This document shows positions 9,295 to 16,499 of a DNA stretch of 64,000 nt, piece after piece. The DNA lies in contig JAQXUQ010000006.1 in assembly GCA_029224465.1 (NCBI GenBank), positions 248,001 to 312,000 on the forward strand. The letters run 5' to 3'. The stretch comes from Bacillota bacterium. Lineage in GTDB: Bacteria; Bacillota; Clostridia; Lachnospirales; Lachnospiraceae. Below the pieces are notes generated by a model. The model made no database searches. It was not told where the DNA came from and saw nothing but the letters and a program-made list of their open reading frames with translations. The translations under genes were made by a program, and so were the position numbers. Each line of letters starts with the position of its first letter. Position 1 is the first letter of the stretch.

Positions 9295-10073
9295 CAAGAA
9301 GAATTATCCCATGTCTTGATGTGAAAAACGGACGGGTCGTCAAGGGTGTCAATTTCGTTTCCCTGCGCGACGCGGGAGATCCGGTGGAAGCCGGCGAAGC
9401 GTATTCCAAAGCGGGTGCCGATGAACTGGTATTTCTGGATATAACGGCAACCAGCGATGCAAGGGCAACGGTGACGGACATGGTCCGCAGAGTTGCGCAG
9501 AGAGTCTTCATTCCATTCACGGTCGGCGGCGGCATCCGGAGCGTGGACGATATGAAGGCAATCCTGCGGGAGGGCGCAGACAAGATTTCCGTCAATTCGG
9601 CAGCAGTTGAACGGCCGGAGCTGATTGCGGAAGGCGCCGAACGATTCGGTTCCCAGTGCATCGTGACGGCAATTGACGCGAGAAGAAGAGTGCCGGAGGG
9701 AGACCGTGCATGGGAACCGTCGGACGGCTGGACAGTCTATACCGCAGGCGGCAGACATGACACCGGTCTGGATGCGGTTGCGTGGGCGAAGAAGGCGGTA
9801 TCTCTTGGCAGCGGCGAGCTTCTTGTAACCAGCATGGACTGCGACGGAACCAGAGCGGGATACGATATCGCTCTCACAAGAGCCATCGCGGACGCTGTGC
9901 CTGTTCCCGTCATCGCTTCGGGCGGCGCCGGAACGAAAGAGCATTTTCTGGAAGCTTTAACGGAAGGCGGTGCCGACGCGGCTCTTGCCGCCTCCCTGTT
10001 TCACTTCAAAGAACTTGAAATCAGCACACTGAAAGAATATCTTGACAGACATGGTATTCCGGTGCGGCTGTAA
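9288..10073 (+). CDS. hisF: Imidazole glycerol phosphate synthase, cyclase subunit
   Basis: HisF is the (beta/alpha)8 cyclase that joins ammonia from HisH to PRFAR, giving imidazole glycerol phosphate and AICAR. The catalytic Asp11 (CLDV) and Asp130 (TAIDARR) occupy the standard positions, and the phosphate-binding glycine loops (VGGGIRS, ASGGAG) are intact. At 261 residues it is slightly longer than usual, with a short extra loop after Asp130. The start at 9288 overlaps hisH and has an AAGGAGG site; the longer open frame upstream is only an overlap with hisH. Confidence 0.95.
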   Translation: MLTRRIIPCLDVKNGRVVKGVNFVSLRDAGDPVEAGEAYSKAGADELVFLDITATSDARATVTDMVRRVAQRVFIPFTVGGGIRSVDDMKAILREGADKISVNSAAVERPELIAEGAERFGSQCIVTAIDARRRVPEGDRAWEPSDGWTVYTAGGRHDTGLDAVAWAKKAVSLGSGELLVTSMDCDGTRAGYDIALTRAIADAVPVPVIASGGAGTKEHFLEALTEGGADAALAASLFHFKELEISTLKEYLDRHGIPVRL

Positions 10074-10110
10074 TCAGGAAATCGAAACTGCAGACAGAAT
10101 CGAGGTAATA

Positions 10111-11580
10111 ATGGTTTATATTCTGATGGACAAAGAACCGGAAAAGGTACTGCATTATTTTGAGGAAATCAGCGCAATTCCGCACGGTTCGCGCCACACG
10201 AAACAGATCAGCGACTATCTGGTTTCCTTTGCAAAAGACCGCGGACTCAAATATGTGCAGGACAAAGCAGGCAATGTGATCATCTTCAAGAAGGGATCCG
10301 GGGACTCCTGTGATGCCGCGCCTGTTATCCTGCAGGGTCATATGGACATGGTCCTTGAGAAAAACAGCGGCGTCCCGACCGATCTTGAAACGCAGCCGAT
10401 CCGACTCGTTCTGGACGGCGATGAGCTGCATGCAGACGGTACGACGCTTGGCGCTGACGATGGCATCGCGGTTGCGATGATGCTGGCAGTACTAGATGAC
10501 AAGACACTGAAGCATCCGCCTCTCGAGTGTGTTTTTACAACCGATGAGGAAATCGGCATGCTCGGGGCAGACGCGCTCGATGTTTCCGTATTAAAAGGAA
10601 AGCGCATGATCAATCTCGACTCGGAAGAAGAAGGCGTCTTTACGGTCGGATGCGCGGGCGGAGCCGAAGAGCATTTTTCATTTTCTTTTGAGAGTAAACC
10701 GCGCTATGGAATGGTGCTCCATCTGCATATCAGCGGCCTCAGGGGCGGACACTCCGGCGCCTGCATTCATCTGGGCCGCGCGAACGCGGATCTTCTGATG
10801 GGCCGCCTTCTTTCGAAAATCGACCGGAAAGTGAAATGCAGCCTGGTATCCGTCAGCGGCGGGACCAAGGACAACGCGATCCCCAGGGAATGTGATGCGC
10901 AGCTGATTTTTGATGACGGCGCGGCAATCAAAGAAGTGATTTCCACCATTGACAAATTTACGGATCAGATCCGCAGGGAATATCAGGTCACGGATCCCGA
11001 TGTGCAGATTACCTGCGACTGGACGGATCAGACGGAGCTTCCGGTGCCCGCTCTGTCAAGAGAGGATACGAAACGGATACTGAATTTCCTTATGCTTATA
11101 CCGAACGGCCTTCTGGAATCGGATCCTCTGGTCAAGGATATGCCGCAGACATCGCTGAATCTGGGCATTGTAGCAACGGATACGGACACCTTCCGGGCGG
11201 TTTCTCTGGTCCGCTCTTCGATCAATTCCCAGAAGAAATATCTGATGCAGCGGCTGAAGTGCCTTGCAAAGGTACTCTCTATGGATCTGGAGACAAAAGG
11301 AGAATATCCCGCATGGGAACGCGCGCAGCATTCAGAGCTCTGCGGGATTCTCGCAGGCATTTATAAAGCGCAGTATCAGAAGGCCCCGGAAATTTCCGTA
11401 ACGCACGGAGGGCTGGAATGCGGCCTGATCGCCGCGAAAGTCCGCGGCGGCCTCGACTGTGTATCGGTCGGTCCCGATATGAGCGGCATCCATACGCCTT
11501 CGGAAAAGATCAGTCTGTCTTCGACGCAGAGACTCTGGCAGTTTCTCACCGCGTCTCTGGCCGCTCTCTGCGACAGGTAA
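10111..11580 (+). CDS. pepD: Aminoacyl-histidine dipeptidase (PepD/carnosinase-like, M20 family)
   Basis: The protein (489 residues) is a cytosolic metallopeptidase for dipeptides, especially Xaa-His. M20 di-zinc motifs are seen in order: QGHMDMV (His and the assisting Asp), LGADDGIA (bridging Asp), TTDEEIGMLGA (catalytic Glu pair) and NLDSEE. The central lid domain and C-terminal THGGLECG block are present, and length is typical for PepD. GAGG about six bases upstream supports ATG 10111; an earlier ATG at 10042 would overlap hisF. It probably continues the kinase/hisHF transcript, since only 37 bases separate it from hisF. Confidence 0.9.
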   Translation: MVYILMDKEPEKVLHYFEEISAIPHGSRHTKQISDYLVSFAKDRGLKYVQDKAGNVIIFKKGSGDSCDAAPVILQGHMDMVLEKNSGVPTDLETQPIRLVLDGDELHADGTTLGADDGIAVAMMLAVLDDKTLKHPPLECVFTTDEEIGMLGADALDVSVLKGKRMINLDSEEEGVFTVGCAGGAEEHFSFSFESKPRYGMVLHLHISGLRGGHSGACIHLGRANADLLMGRLLSKIDRKVKCSLVSVSGGTKDNAIPRECDAQLIFDDGAAIKEVISTIDKFTDQIRREYQVTDPDVQITCDWTDQTELPVPALSREDTKRILNFLMLIPNGLLESDPLVKDMPQTSLNLGIVATDTDTFRAVSLVRSSINSQKKYLMQRLKCLAKVLSMDLETKGEYPAWERAQHSELCGILAGIYKAQYQKAPEISVTHGGLECGLIAAKVRGGLDCVSVGPDMSGIHTPSEKISLSSTQRLWQFLTASLAALCDR

Positions 11581-11586
11581 AGTGCT

Positions 11587-12273
11587 ATGAGTGAAATTGC
11601 AGGAGACTGGCTTCCCGCGGTGCAGGAAGAGTTCCATAAACCATACTACAAAGATCTGTACCTTTTTGTCCGGAAAGAATATGAAACGCACACGGTCTAC
11701 CCGCCGGCAGAGGATATTTTTGATGCTCTGCATCTGACGCCGCTCTCGAAAGTCCGGGTTGTCATTCTGGGGCAGGATCCGTATCATGAGCCGGGACAGG
11801 CGCACGGGCTTTGTTTTTCGGTGCAGCCCTCGCAGCCGGAGATTCCGCCGTCTCTCCTCAATATTTACAAGGAACTGCATGACGACGTCGGCTGCCACAT
11901 GCCGGATAACGGCTGCCTGATCCCGTGGGCAAAACAAGGCGTGCTGCTTCTCAACACGGTCCTTACGGTGCGCGCGCATCAGGCCAACTCGCACAGGGGA
12001 AAAGGCTGGGAACAGTTTACGGACGCGATTCTGGAAGCCGTGAACCGGCAGGACCGTCCGATTGTCTACATGCTGTGGGGGGCGCAGGCACAGGCGAAGA
12101 TCCCGATGCTGACGAATCCGCGGCATCTGATTCTGAAAGCGCCGCACCCGAGTCCTTTGTCCGCATACCGCGGATTTTTCGGCTGCCGTCATTTCAGCAG
12201 ATGCAATGAGTTTCTGATATCGCACGGGGAAAGGCCGATTGACTGGCAGATTCCGAACGTGCATAATGCTTAG
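11587..12273 (+). CDS. ung: Uracil-DNA glycosylase (family 1)
   Basis: This 228-residue DNA-repair enzyme cuts uracil from DNA. The water-activating loop GQDPYH holds Asp64, and the leucine intercalation loop HPSPLS begins at His187; LLNTVLTV and the aromatic uracil-pocket residues are also in place. It begins six bases after pepD and appears to depend on readthrough from it; its own ribosome site, AGG inside the end of pepD, is modest. Confidence 0.95.
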   Translation: MSEIAGDWLPAVQEEFHKPYYKDLYLFVRKEYETHTVYPPAEDIFDALHLTPLSKVRVVILGQDPYHEPGQAHGLCFSVQPSQPEIPPSLLNIYKELHDDVGCHMPDNGCLIPWAKQGVLLLNTVLTVRAHQANSHRGKGWEQFTDAILEAVNRQDRPIVYMLWGAQAQAKIPMLTNPRHLILKAPHPSPLSAYRGFFGCRHFSRCNEFLISHGERPIDWQIPNVHNA

Positions 12274-12277
12274 TTAA

Positions 12278-12293
12278 GACGGCTGCAGCCGTC
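12278..12293. repeat. 16-bp perfect palindrome in the ung-lysA gap
   Basis: GACGGCTG/CAGCCGTC reads identically on both strands with no spacer. No T-run follows, so it is not an intrinsic terminator. It could be a protein-binding site or a short transcript hairpin. Confidence 0.5.
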
Positions 12294-12331
12294 AGAACAG
12301 ACATTTACCCCGTGCCGGAAGGAGAGAACGG

Positions 12332-13606
12332 ATGAGGAAAGTACCTTTTATAACAAGAGAGCAGGCGGAACAGATTGACAGAAAATTTCCGACTCCTTTT
12401 TATATTTATGACGAACGGGGAATCCGGGAGAACGCGGAAAAGGTGAGGGAAGCTTTTTCCTGGAATCCGGGCTTCCGGGAGTATTTCGCGGTCAAGGCGA
12501 CGCCGAATCCGTATATCATGAAGATCATGCAGGATTATGATTTCGGGTTTGACTGTTCGTCTTCGGCGGAACTTGTTTTGTCGGACGCGGTCCATGCGGA
12601 CGGAGAGCACATCATGTTCTCTTCAAACGACACGCCGGATGAAGAGTATCTGCAGGCGAGGTCCCTCGGGGCAATCATCAACCTCGACGATATTACGCAT
12701 ATTGAAACGCTGGACCGTCTGTTTGAAGGGAAGTTCCCCGAAACCATGAGCTGCCGGTATAATCCGGGCGGCGTTTTCCGCATGAGCAACGGTATCATGG
12801 ATAACCCGGGTGACTCCAAATACGGAATGACCAAGGCCCAGCTTTTTGAGGCCTATGAAATGCTGAAGGTCCGCGGTGTCCGGCATTTCGGATTGCACGC
12901 GTTCCTTGCCAGCAACACCGTGACAAATGAATATTATCCGCAGCTTGCGGGCCAGCTTTTCGAGCTCGCGGCGGAGATCCACAAGGCGCTTGGCATTCAT
13001 TTTGCCTTCATTAATCTTTCCGGAGGTGTCGGCATTCCGTATACGCCGGACGGAACGCCGAACGATATTCTGAAGATCGGAGAGGGCGTACATGAACAGT
13101 ATGACAGGATTCTGGTTCCTGCCGGAATGGGAGATGCCGCCGTCTATACCGAGATGGGACGGTTTATGCTGGGACCGTACGGCGCGCTCGTTACAAAGGC
13201 AATCCACGAAAAACATATCTACAAGGAATACATCGGTGTCGACGCCTGTGCTGCCAATCTGATGCGGCCGGCAATGTACGGTGCGTATCATCATATCACG
13301 GTGCTCGGCAAGGAAGAAGACACCTGCGATCACCTTTATGATGTAACCGGATCTTTATGCGAAAACAACGACAAGTTCGCGATTGACCGCATGCTGCCGG
13401 AAATTAAGATGGGAGATTACCTGTATATTCATGATACCGGCGCACATGGCTTTGCGATGGGATACAACTACAACGGAAGACTCTGGAGCTGCGAGCTGCT
13501 TTTGAAAGAGAACGGCACTGTACAGCAGATCCGGAGAGCCGAGACGCTGCGGGATTATTTTTCCACATTTGATACAACGGAGTTTGCATCGGCGCTTGGT
13601 CTGTGA
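12332..13606 (+). CDS. lysA: Diaminopimelate decarboxylase-like PLP enzyme (group IV decarboxylase fold)
   Basis: The protein (424 residues) has an alanine-racemase-type PLP barrel with the Schiff-base Lys55 in FAVKATPNP, the phosphate-binding glycines in NLSGGVGIPY, and a C-terminal beta domain with the active-site block GVDACAANLMRPAMYGAYH. These fit meso-diaminopimelate decarboxylase, the last step of lysine synthesis. Spacing and several segments differ from classical LysA, and related decarboxylases (for example carboxynorspermidine type) share the fold, so the substrate is an inference. The start has a good AAGGAG site. It follows ung by 58 bases containing a palindrome. Confidence 0.78.
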   Translation: MRKVPFITREQAEQIDRKFPTPFYIYDERGIRENAEKVREAFSWNPGFREYFAVKATPNPYIMKIMQDYDFGFDCSSSAELVLSDAVHADGEHIMFSSNDTPDEEYLQARSLGAIINLDDITHIETLDRLFEGKFPETMSCRYNPGGVFRMSNGIMDNPGDSKYGMTKAQLFEAYEMLKVRGVRHFGLHAFLASNTVTNEYYPQLAGQLFELAAEIHKALGIHFAFINLSGGVGIPYTPDGTPNDILKIGEGVHEQYDRILVPAGMGDAAVYTEMGRFMLGPYGALVTKAIHEKHIYKEYIGVDACAANLMRPAMYGAYHHITVLGKEEDTCDHLYDVTGSLCENNDKFAIDRMLPEIKMGDYLYIHDTGAHGFAMGYNYNGRLWSCELLLKENGTVQQIRRAETLRDYFSTFDTTEFASALGL

Positions 13607-13612
13607 TAGAAT
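13584..13612 (+). promoter_or_regulatory. Promoter for tRNA-Leu, lying across the end of lysA
   Basis: TTGCAT (13584-13589), a 17-bp spacer and TAGAAT (13607-13612) form a good sigma-A-type promoter whose -35 is inside lysA codons. Initiation near 13619 would give a short leader containing a hairpin (CCCGGAA at 13625-13631 with TTCCGGG at 13642-13648) ahead of the tRNA. Confidence 0.6.
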
Positions 13613-13654
13613 CACTTGGTACGTCCCGGAAATAACAGTAATTCCGGGAGATCA

Positions 13655-13738
13655 GCTGGAATGGCGGAATCGGCAGACGCGACAGACTCAAAATCTGTTT
13701 TCCGAAAGGGAGTGAGGGTTCAAGTCCCTTTTCCAGCA
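13655..13738 (+). tRNA. tRNA-Leu (anticodon CAA)
   Basis: This is an 84-nt class II tRNA. The seven-base-pair acceptor stem (GCTGGAA with TTCCAGC) is perfect, the anticodon stem ACAGA/TCTGT encloses the loop CTCAAAA with anticodon CAA at 13689-13691, and a long variable arm follows as expected for leucine. The T-arm reads GAGGG-TTCAAGT-CCCTT. The discriminator is A at 13738, and CCA is not encoded, so it must be added by nucleotidyltransferase. It reads UUG codons. Confidence 0.95.
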
Positions 13739-13750
13739 GATAAAAGAAAG

Positions 13751-13790
13751 AGCGTGAGAACCGCAGAATAGTGCGAAACTCACGCTTTTT
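13751..13790. terminator. Bidirectional terminator between tRNA-Leu and aroA
   Basis: AGCGTGAG (13751-13758) pairs with CTCACGCT (13779-13786) and is followed by TTTT on the plus strand. On the minus strand the same stem is followed by CTTTCTTTT. It can therefore end both the tRNA transcript and the tyrA-aroA transcript arriving from the other side. Confidence 0.75.
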
Positions 13791-13876
13791 CATACTTTAT
13801 GCCGCGCAGGTTCGCGGCGAATCGTTTTATTTTTTCACGCTGTGCCCGGGAAGAAGCCCGGGGCGCACAGACTGAT

Positions 13877-15172
13877 TCAAACCTGAAGACGCGAAAGATC
13901 ATCGAAGAAAGAAGGATAGCTGATCGCAACGCAGTTCTCATCGTCCAGCGTTGTTTCGCCGTCTGCAAGAAGAGAAGCGACTGCCATGCTCATGGCAATC
14001 CGGTGATCTTTAAATGTTTTTACGGCGCAGCCGTGCAGCGGCTTCCCTCCGCGGATGATAAAGCCGTCTTCTGCCGGTGTGATATCGGCACCCATCGCAC
14101 GCAGGTTTTCCGTCATTGCGGCGATTCTGTCCGACTCTTTGATTTTCAGCTCGGCGGCGTCCCGGATGACCGTAACCGAAGAAGCAGCGCAGGCCATGAC
14201 CGCGATGACGGGCAGCTCGTCGATCAGAGTCGGGATCATATCCTTTTCAATTACGGTTCCGTGCAGCGAAGATGCAGTGATATGCAGATCCGCGTATGGC
14301 TCCGCGGTATCTGTTTCATTCAGGATCTCCACGTTTCCGCCCATGGCTCTCGCGGCTCTGATAATGCCGTCCCTTGTCGGATTTGTTCCGACATTATGGA
14401 GAACGATATCGCTCCCGGGCACAAGCAGCGCCGCTGCGATAAAATACGCCGCCGATGAAATGTCACCCGGAACTTTGATTTCGCCCGGCGAATACAGCTC
14501 GTGCGCAGGGCGGACGGAAGCGGTCAGCCCGTCATTCGTTACATCGGCGCCGAAAGCCCGCAGCATCCGCTCCGTGTGGTCTCGGGAGAGCGCAGGCTCT
14601 GTAAAGGAAGCAGCCGTATCCGCATAAAGTCCGGCGCAGAGAACGGCGGATTTTACCTGCGCGGATGCCACCGGTGACCGCCAGTTAATGCCGTGCAGCG
14701 CTCTTCCCTCAATCTGCAGCGGCGCGCATCCGTCCTGATTCATACTGACAATGGAAGCGCCCATCTTTGTCAGGGGATCGATCACGCGTTTCATCGGCCG
14801 CCGGTTTACGGATTCATCCCCTGTAAGGAATGATGTAAACGGCTGCGGAGCGAGTATCCCGGAAAGAATCCGGGTCGTTGTTCCGCTGTTCTGCGTGTAC
14901 AGAACAACTCTTCCGGCAGACGGATACAGCCCCCGCATTCCGGCGCCGTGGATGATCACATCCTGCGGGTTTTCCCAGGTCCTTTCGATCGATACGCCCA
15001 GTCTGCCAAAACAATCCAGTGTCGCACCTACATCCGCGCTGTCTAAAATATCGCGGACTATTGTTGTGCCCTTCGAGAGAGCGCCGAACATGACGGCCCG
15101 GTGGGAAATTGATTTATCGCCCGGCACGGTCAGTTCACCGCGCAGCGGCGCATGATGATTTAATGTAAGCAT
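13877..15172 (-). CDS. aroA: 3-phosphoshikimate 1-carboxyvinyltransferase (EPSP synthase)
   Basis: The enzyme (431 residues) joins phosphoenolpyruvate to shikimate-3-phosphate in the shikimate pathway. The N-terminal PGDKSISHR motif contains the substrate-binding lysine (about Lys20), followed by the SGTTTR loop, the RRPM arginine block, the catalytic aspartate in TLIDELP and the KESDR motif, and it ends with the DHRIAMS block. Both pseudo-symmetric domains are complete. I chose ATG 15172 over the GTG at 15181 because the GAGGTG ribosome site then has proper spacing. It lies just downstream of tyrA (10 bases), so the two are an aromatic amino acid operon on the minus strand. Confidence 0.95.
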   Translation of the reverse strand: MLTLNHHAPLRGELTVPGDKSISHRAVMFGALSKGTTIVRDILDSADVGATLDCFGRLGVSIERTWENPQDVIIHGAGMRGLYPSAGRVVLYTQNSGTTTRILSGILAPQPFTSFLTGDESVNRRPMKRVIDPLTKMGASIVSMNQDGCAPLQIEGRALHGINWRSPVASAQVKSAVLCAGLYADTAASFTEPALSRDHTERMLRAFGADVTNDGLTASVRPAHELYSPGEIKVPGDISSAAYFIAAALLVPGSDIVLHNVGTNPTRDGIIRAARAMGGNVEILNETDTAEPYADLHITASSLHGTVIEKDMIPTLIDELPVIAVMACAASSVTVIRDAAELKIKESDRIAAMTENLRAMGADITPAEDGFIIRGGKPLHGCAVKTFKDHRIAMSMAVASLLADGETTLDDENCVAISYPSFFDDLSRLQV

Positions 15173-15182
15173 ATGCTGCACC

Positions 15183-16313
15183 TCAAAGATAAATTGTGTA
15201 ATTGCGGGTCCTTAAAATATCCGCGGCTTCCGTCTGATCGCTTTCCGAATAAAATTCTACGCGCAGAACGCCCTGCTGATATTCTCTGTTATGTGTGATG
15301 CCGATATTCTTGATGTTTACGCTGTTAACGGCAAGAAGCGTAACAACTTCCGCGAGCGATGCGGGGTGGTCCTCGATGTCGACATGGATGACAAAGCTCC
15401 GGTCCAGCGCGCCGCTCCCTGTCTCTGCGAAACTGCCGCGGTATCTGCGCGCGCTGTCAAAGAAATTGTAGATATCATCGGAGCTGCCGCAGGCGATACT
15501 GTCTTTGATCTGCTCCAGAATCCCGATATAAGAATCCAGCAGTTTCACAATATTTTCGCTGTTGGTCAGACAGATTTCCCGCCACATTTCAGCCGAAGAC
15601 GAGGAAATTCTCGTAATGTCCTTGAAGCCGCCGGCCGCGATCGCGTGCATGACAGCGTCCTGATTATCGGAGCGCCGCACCAGTTCCACGAGGGAAGCGC
15701 TGACCACATGCGGCACATGGCTGATGCCCGCAACTGCGAAGTCATGGAAAGAAGGTTCCAGAAGAAGCGGCAGAGATTTGATGCCCTCGACAAAACTGCA
15801 CATGAGAGCTGTCTTATCCTGTCCTGCAGCAGGCTCCGGAGTCAGCAGGTAGTAGGCGTTCTCCAGAAGCGAAGCGCCGGAATTACGGTATCTTGTCCGC
15901 TCGGAGCCGGTCATCGGATGACCCCCGATGAAAAACCCCGAAAGGCCTGCCTCTCTTACATGGCTGTGAATATCGCTCTTGGTCGAACCGATATCCGTCA
16001 AAACAGCACCGTTTTTTAAATACGGCGCAATCTCCGCAAGGTTTTCCGCGTTTTTCTGCACGGGCGCGCACAGAAAAACAATGTCGCAGTCAGAAAACGC
16101 TTCTCCGTTGAACGGATGTCCCTCCCTTACCGCTTCTTTGCAATGGCCGTCATTTACAACGCCATCGTCCTGCGCCTGCCGCAGGGTATCTTCGGACGGG
16201 TTATAGGCGGTAATCCGCGCTTCAGGCCAGTAGAGGCGGATTGCTTTCGCAATCGAACCACCGATCAGGCCGAGTCCTATGAAGCCGAAATGAAACCGGT
16301 TGAAATCTGTCAT
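15183..16313 (-). CDS. tyrA: Prephenate dehydrogenase with C-terminal ACT domain
   Basis: This 376-residue NAD-dependent enzyme converts prephenate to 4-hydroxyphenylpyruvate for tyrosine. It opens with the Rossmann motif GLGLIGGSIA (about 13-22), carries the GGHPMTGSE segment of the prephenate site, has the helical dimerisation domain, and closes with an ACT domain (about 300-376) that in relatives binds tyrosine for feedback control. There is no chorismate mutase fusion. An AGGAGAG site supports the start. It is divergent from leuS across a 186-bp gap and is followed directly by aroA. Confidence 0.93.
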   Translation of the reverse strand: MTDFNRFHFGFIGLGLIGGSIAKAIRLYWPEARITAYNPSEDTLRQAQDDGVVNDGHCKEAVREGHPFNGEAFSDCDIVFLCAPVQKNAENLAEIAPYLKNGAVLTDIGSTKSDIHSHVREAGLSGFFIGGHPMTGSERTRYRNSGASLLENAYYLLTPEPAAGQDKTALMCSFVEGIKSLPLLLEPSFHDFAVAGISHVPHVVSASLVELVRRSDNQDAVMHAIAAGGFKDITRISSSSAEMWREICLTNSENIVKLLDSYIGILEQIKDSIACGSSDDIYNFFDSARRYRGSFAETGSGALDRSFVIHVDIEDHPASLAEVVTLLAVNSVNIKNIGITHNREYQQGVLRVEFYSESDQTEAADILRTRNYTIYL

Positions 16314-16361
16314 GCTGTATTCTCTCCTGTGCCATGGGCTGCAGCCCGGAATAACGGGATT

Positions 16362-16370
16362 ATTTTACCA
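16362..16370 (-). promoter_or_regulatory. Possible extended -10 for tyrA-aroA
   Basis: On the minus strand TGG is followed by TAAAAT, an extended -10 form about 50 bp upstream of tyrA. No strong -35 is seen. Tentative. Confidence 0.35.
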
Positions 16371-16432
16371 CCTGACGCGCCTGTGCGCACGGCGTTTCTC
16401 GGCAATCCGGCGAGGCCTGCGTGCGGCCTTTA

Positions 16433-16461
16433 TTGACATTGCGTTTGACGGGTTCTATTAT
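16433..16461 (+). promoter_or_regulatory. Strong sigma-A promoter for leuS
   Basis: TTGACA (16433-16438), exactly 17 bp, then TATTAT (16456-16461). Initiation near 16468 leaves only about 30 nt of leader before the leuS ATG, too little for a T-box riboswitch. Confidence 0.85.
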
Positions 16462-16499
16462 GAAGAACATACGCGTTTGTTAGGAACGGAGGAAAGAAA

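Noticed and set aside
12278-12293. Palindrome between ung and lysA as a transcription terminator
   Set aside because: The palindrome has no loop spacer, and no T-run follows. A related GGCTGCAGCC occurs near 16339, but two copies are too few to call a repeat family.
13799-14458. Plus-strand frame of 219 codons opposite aroA
   Set aside because: It is antisense to the conserved end of aroA, has no ribosome site at its start and encodes no recognisable domain.
16314-16499. T-box riboswitch upstream of leuS
   Set aside because: The promoter at 16433-16461 leaves about 30 nt of leader, and no T-box antiterminator sequence or terminator stem with T-run is present.
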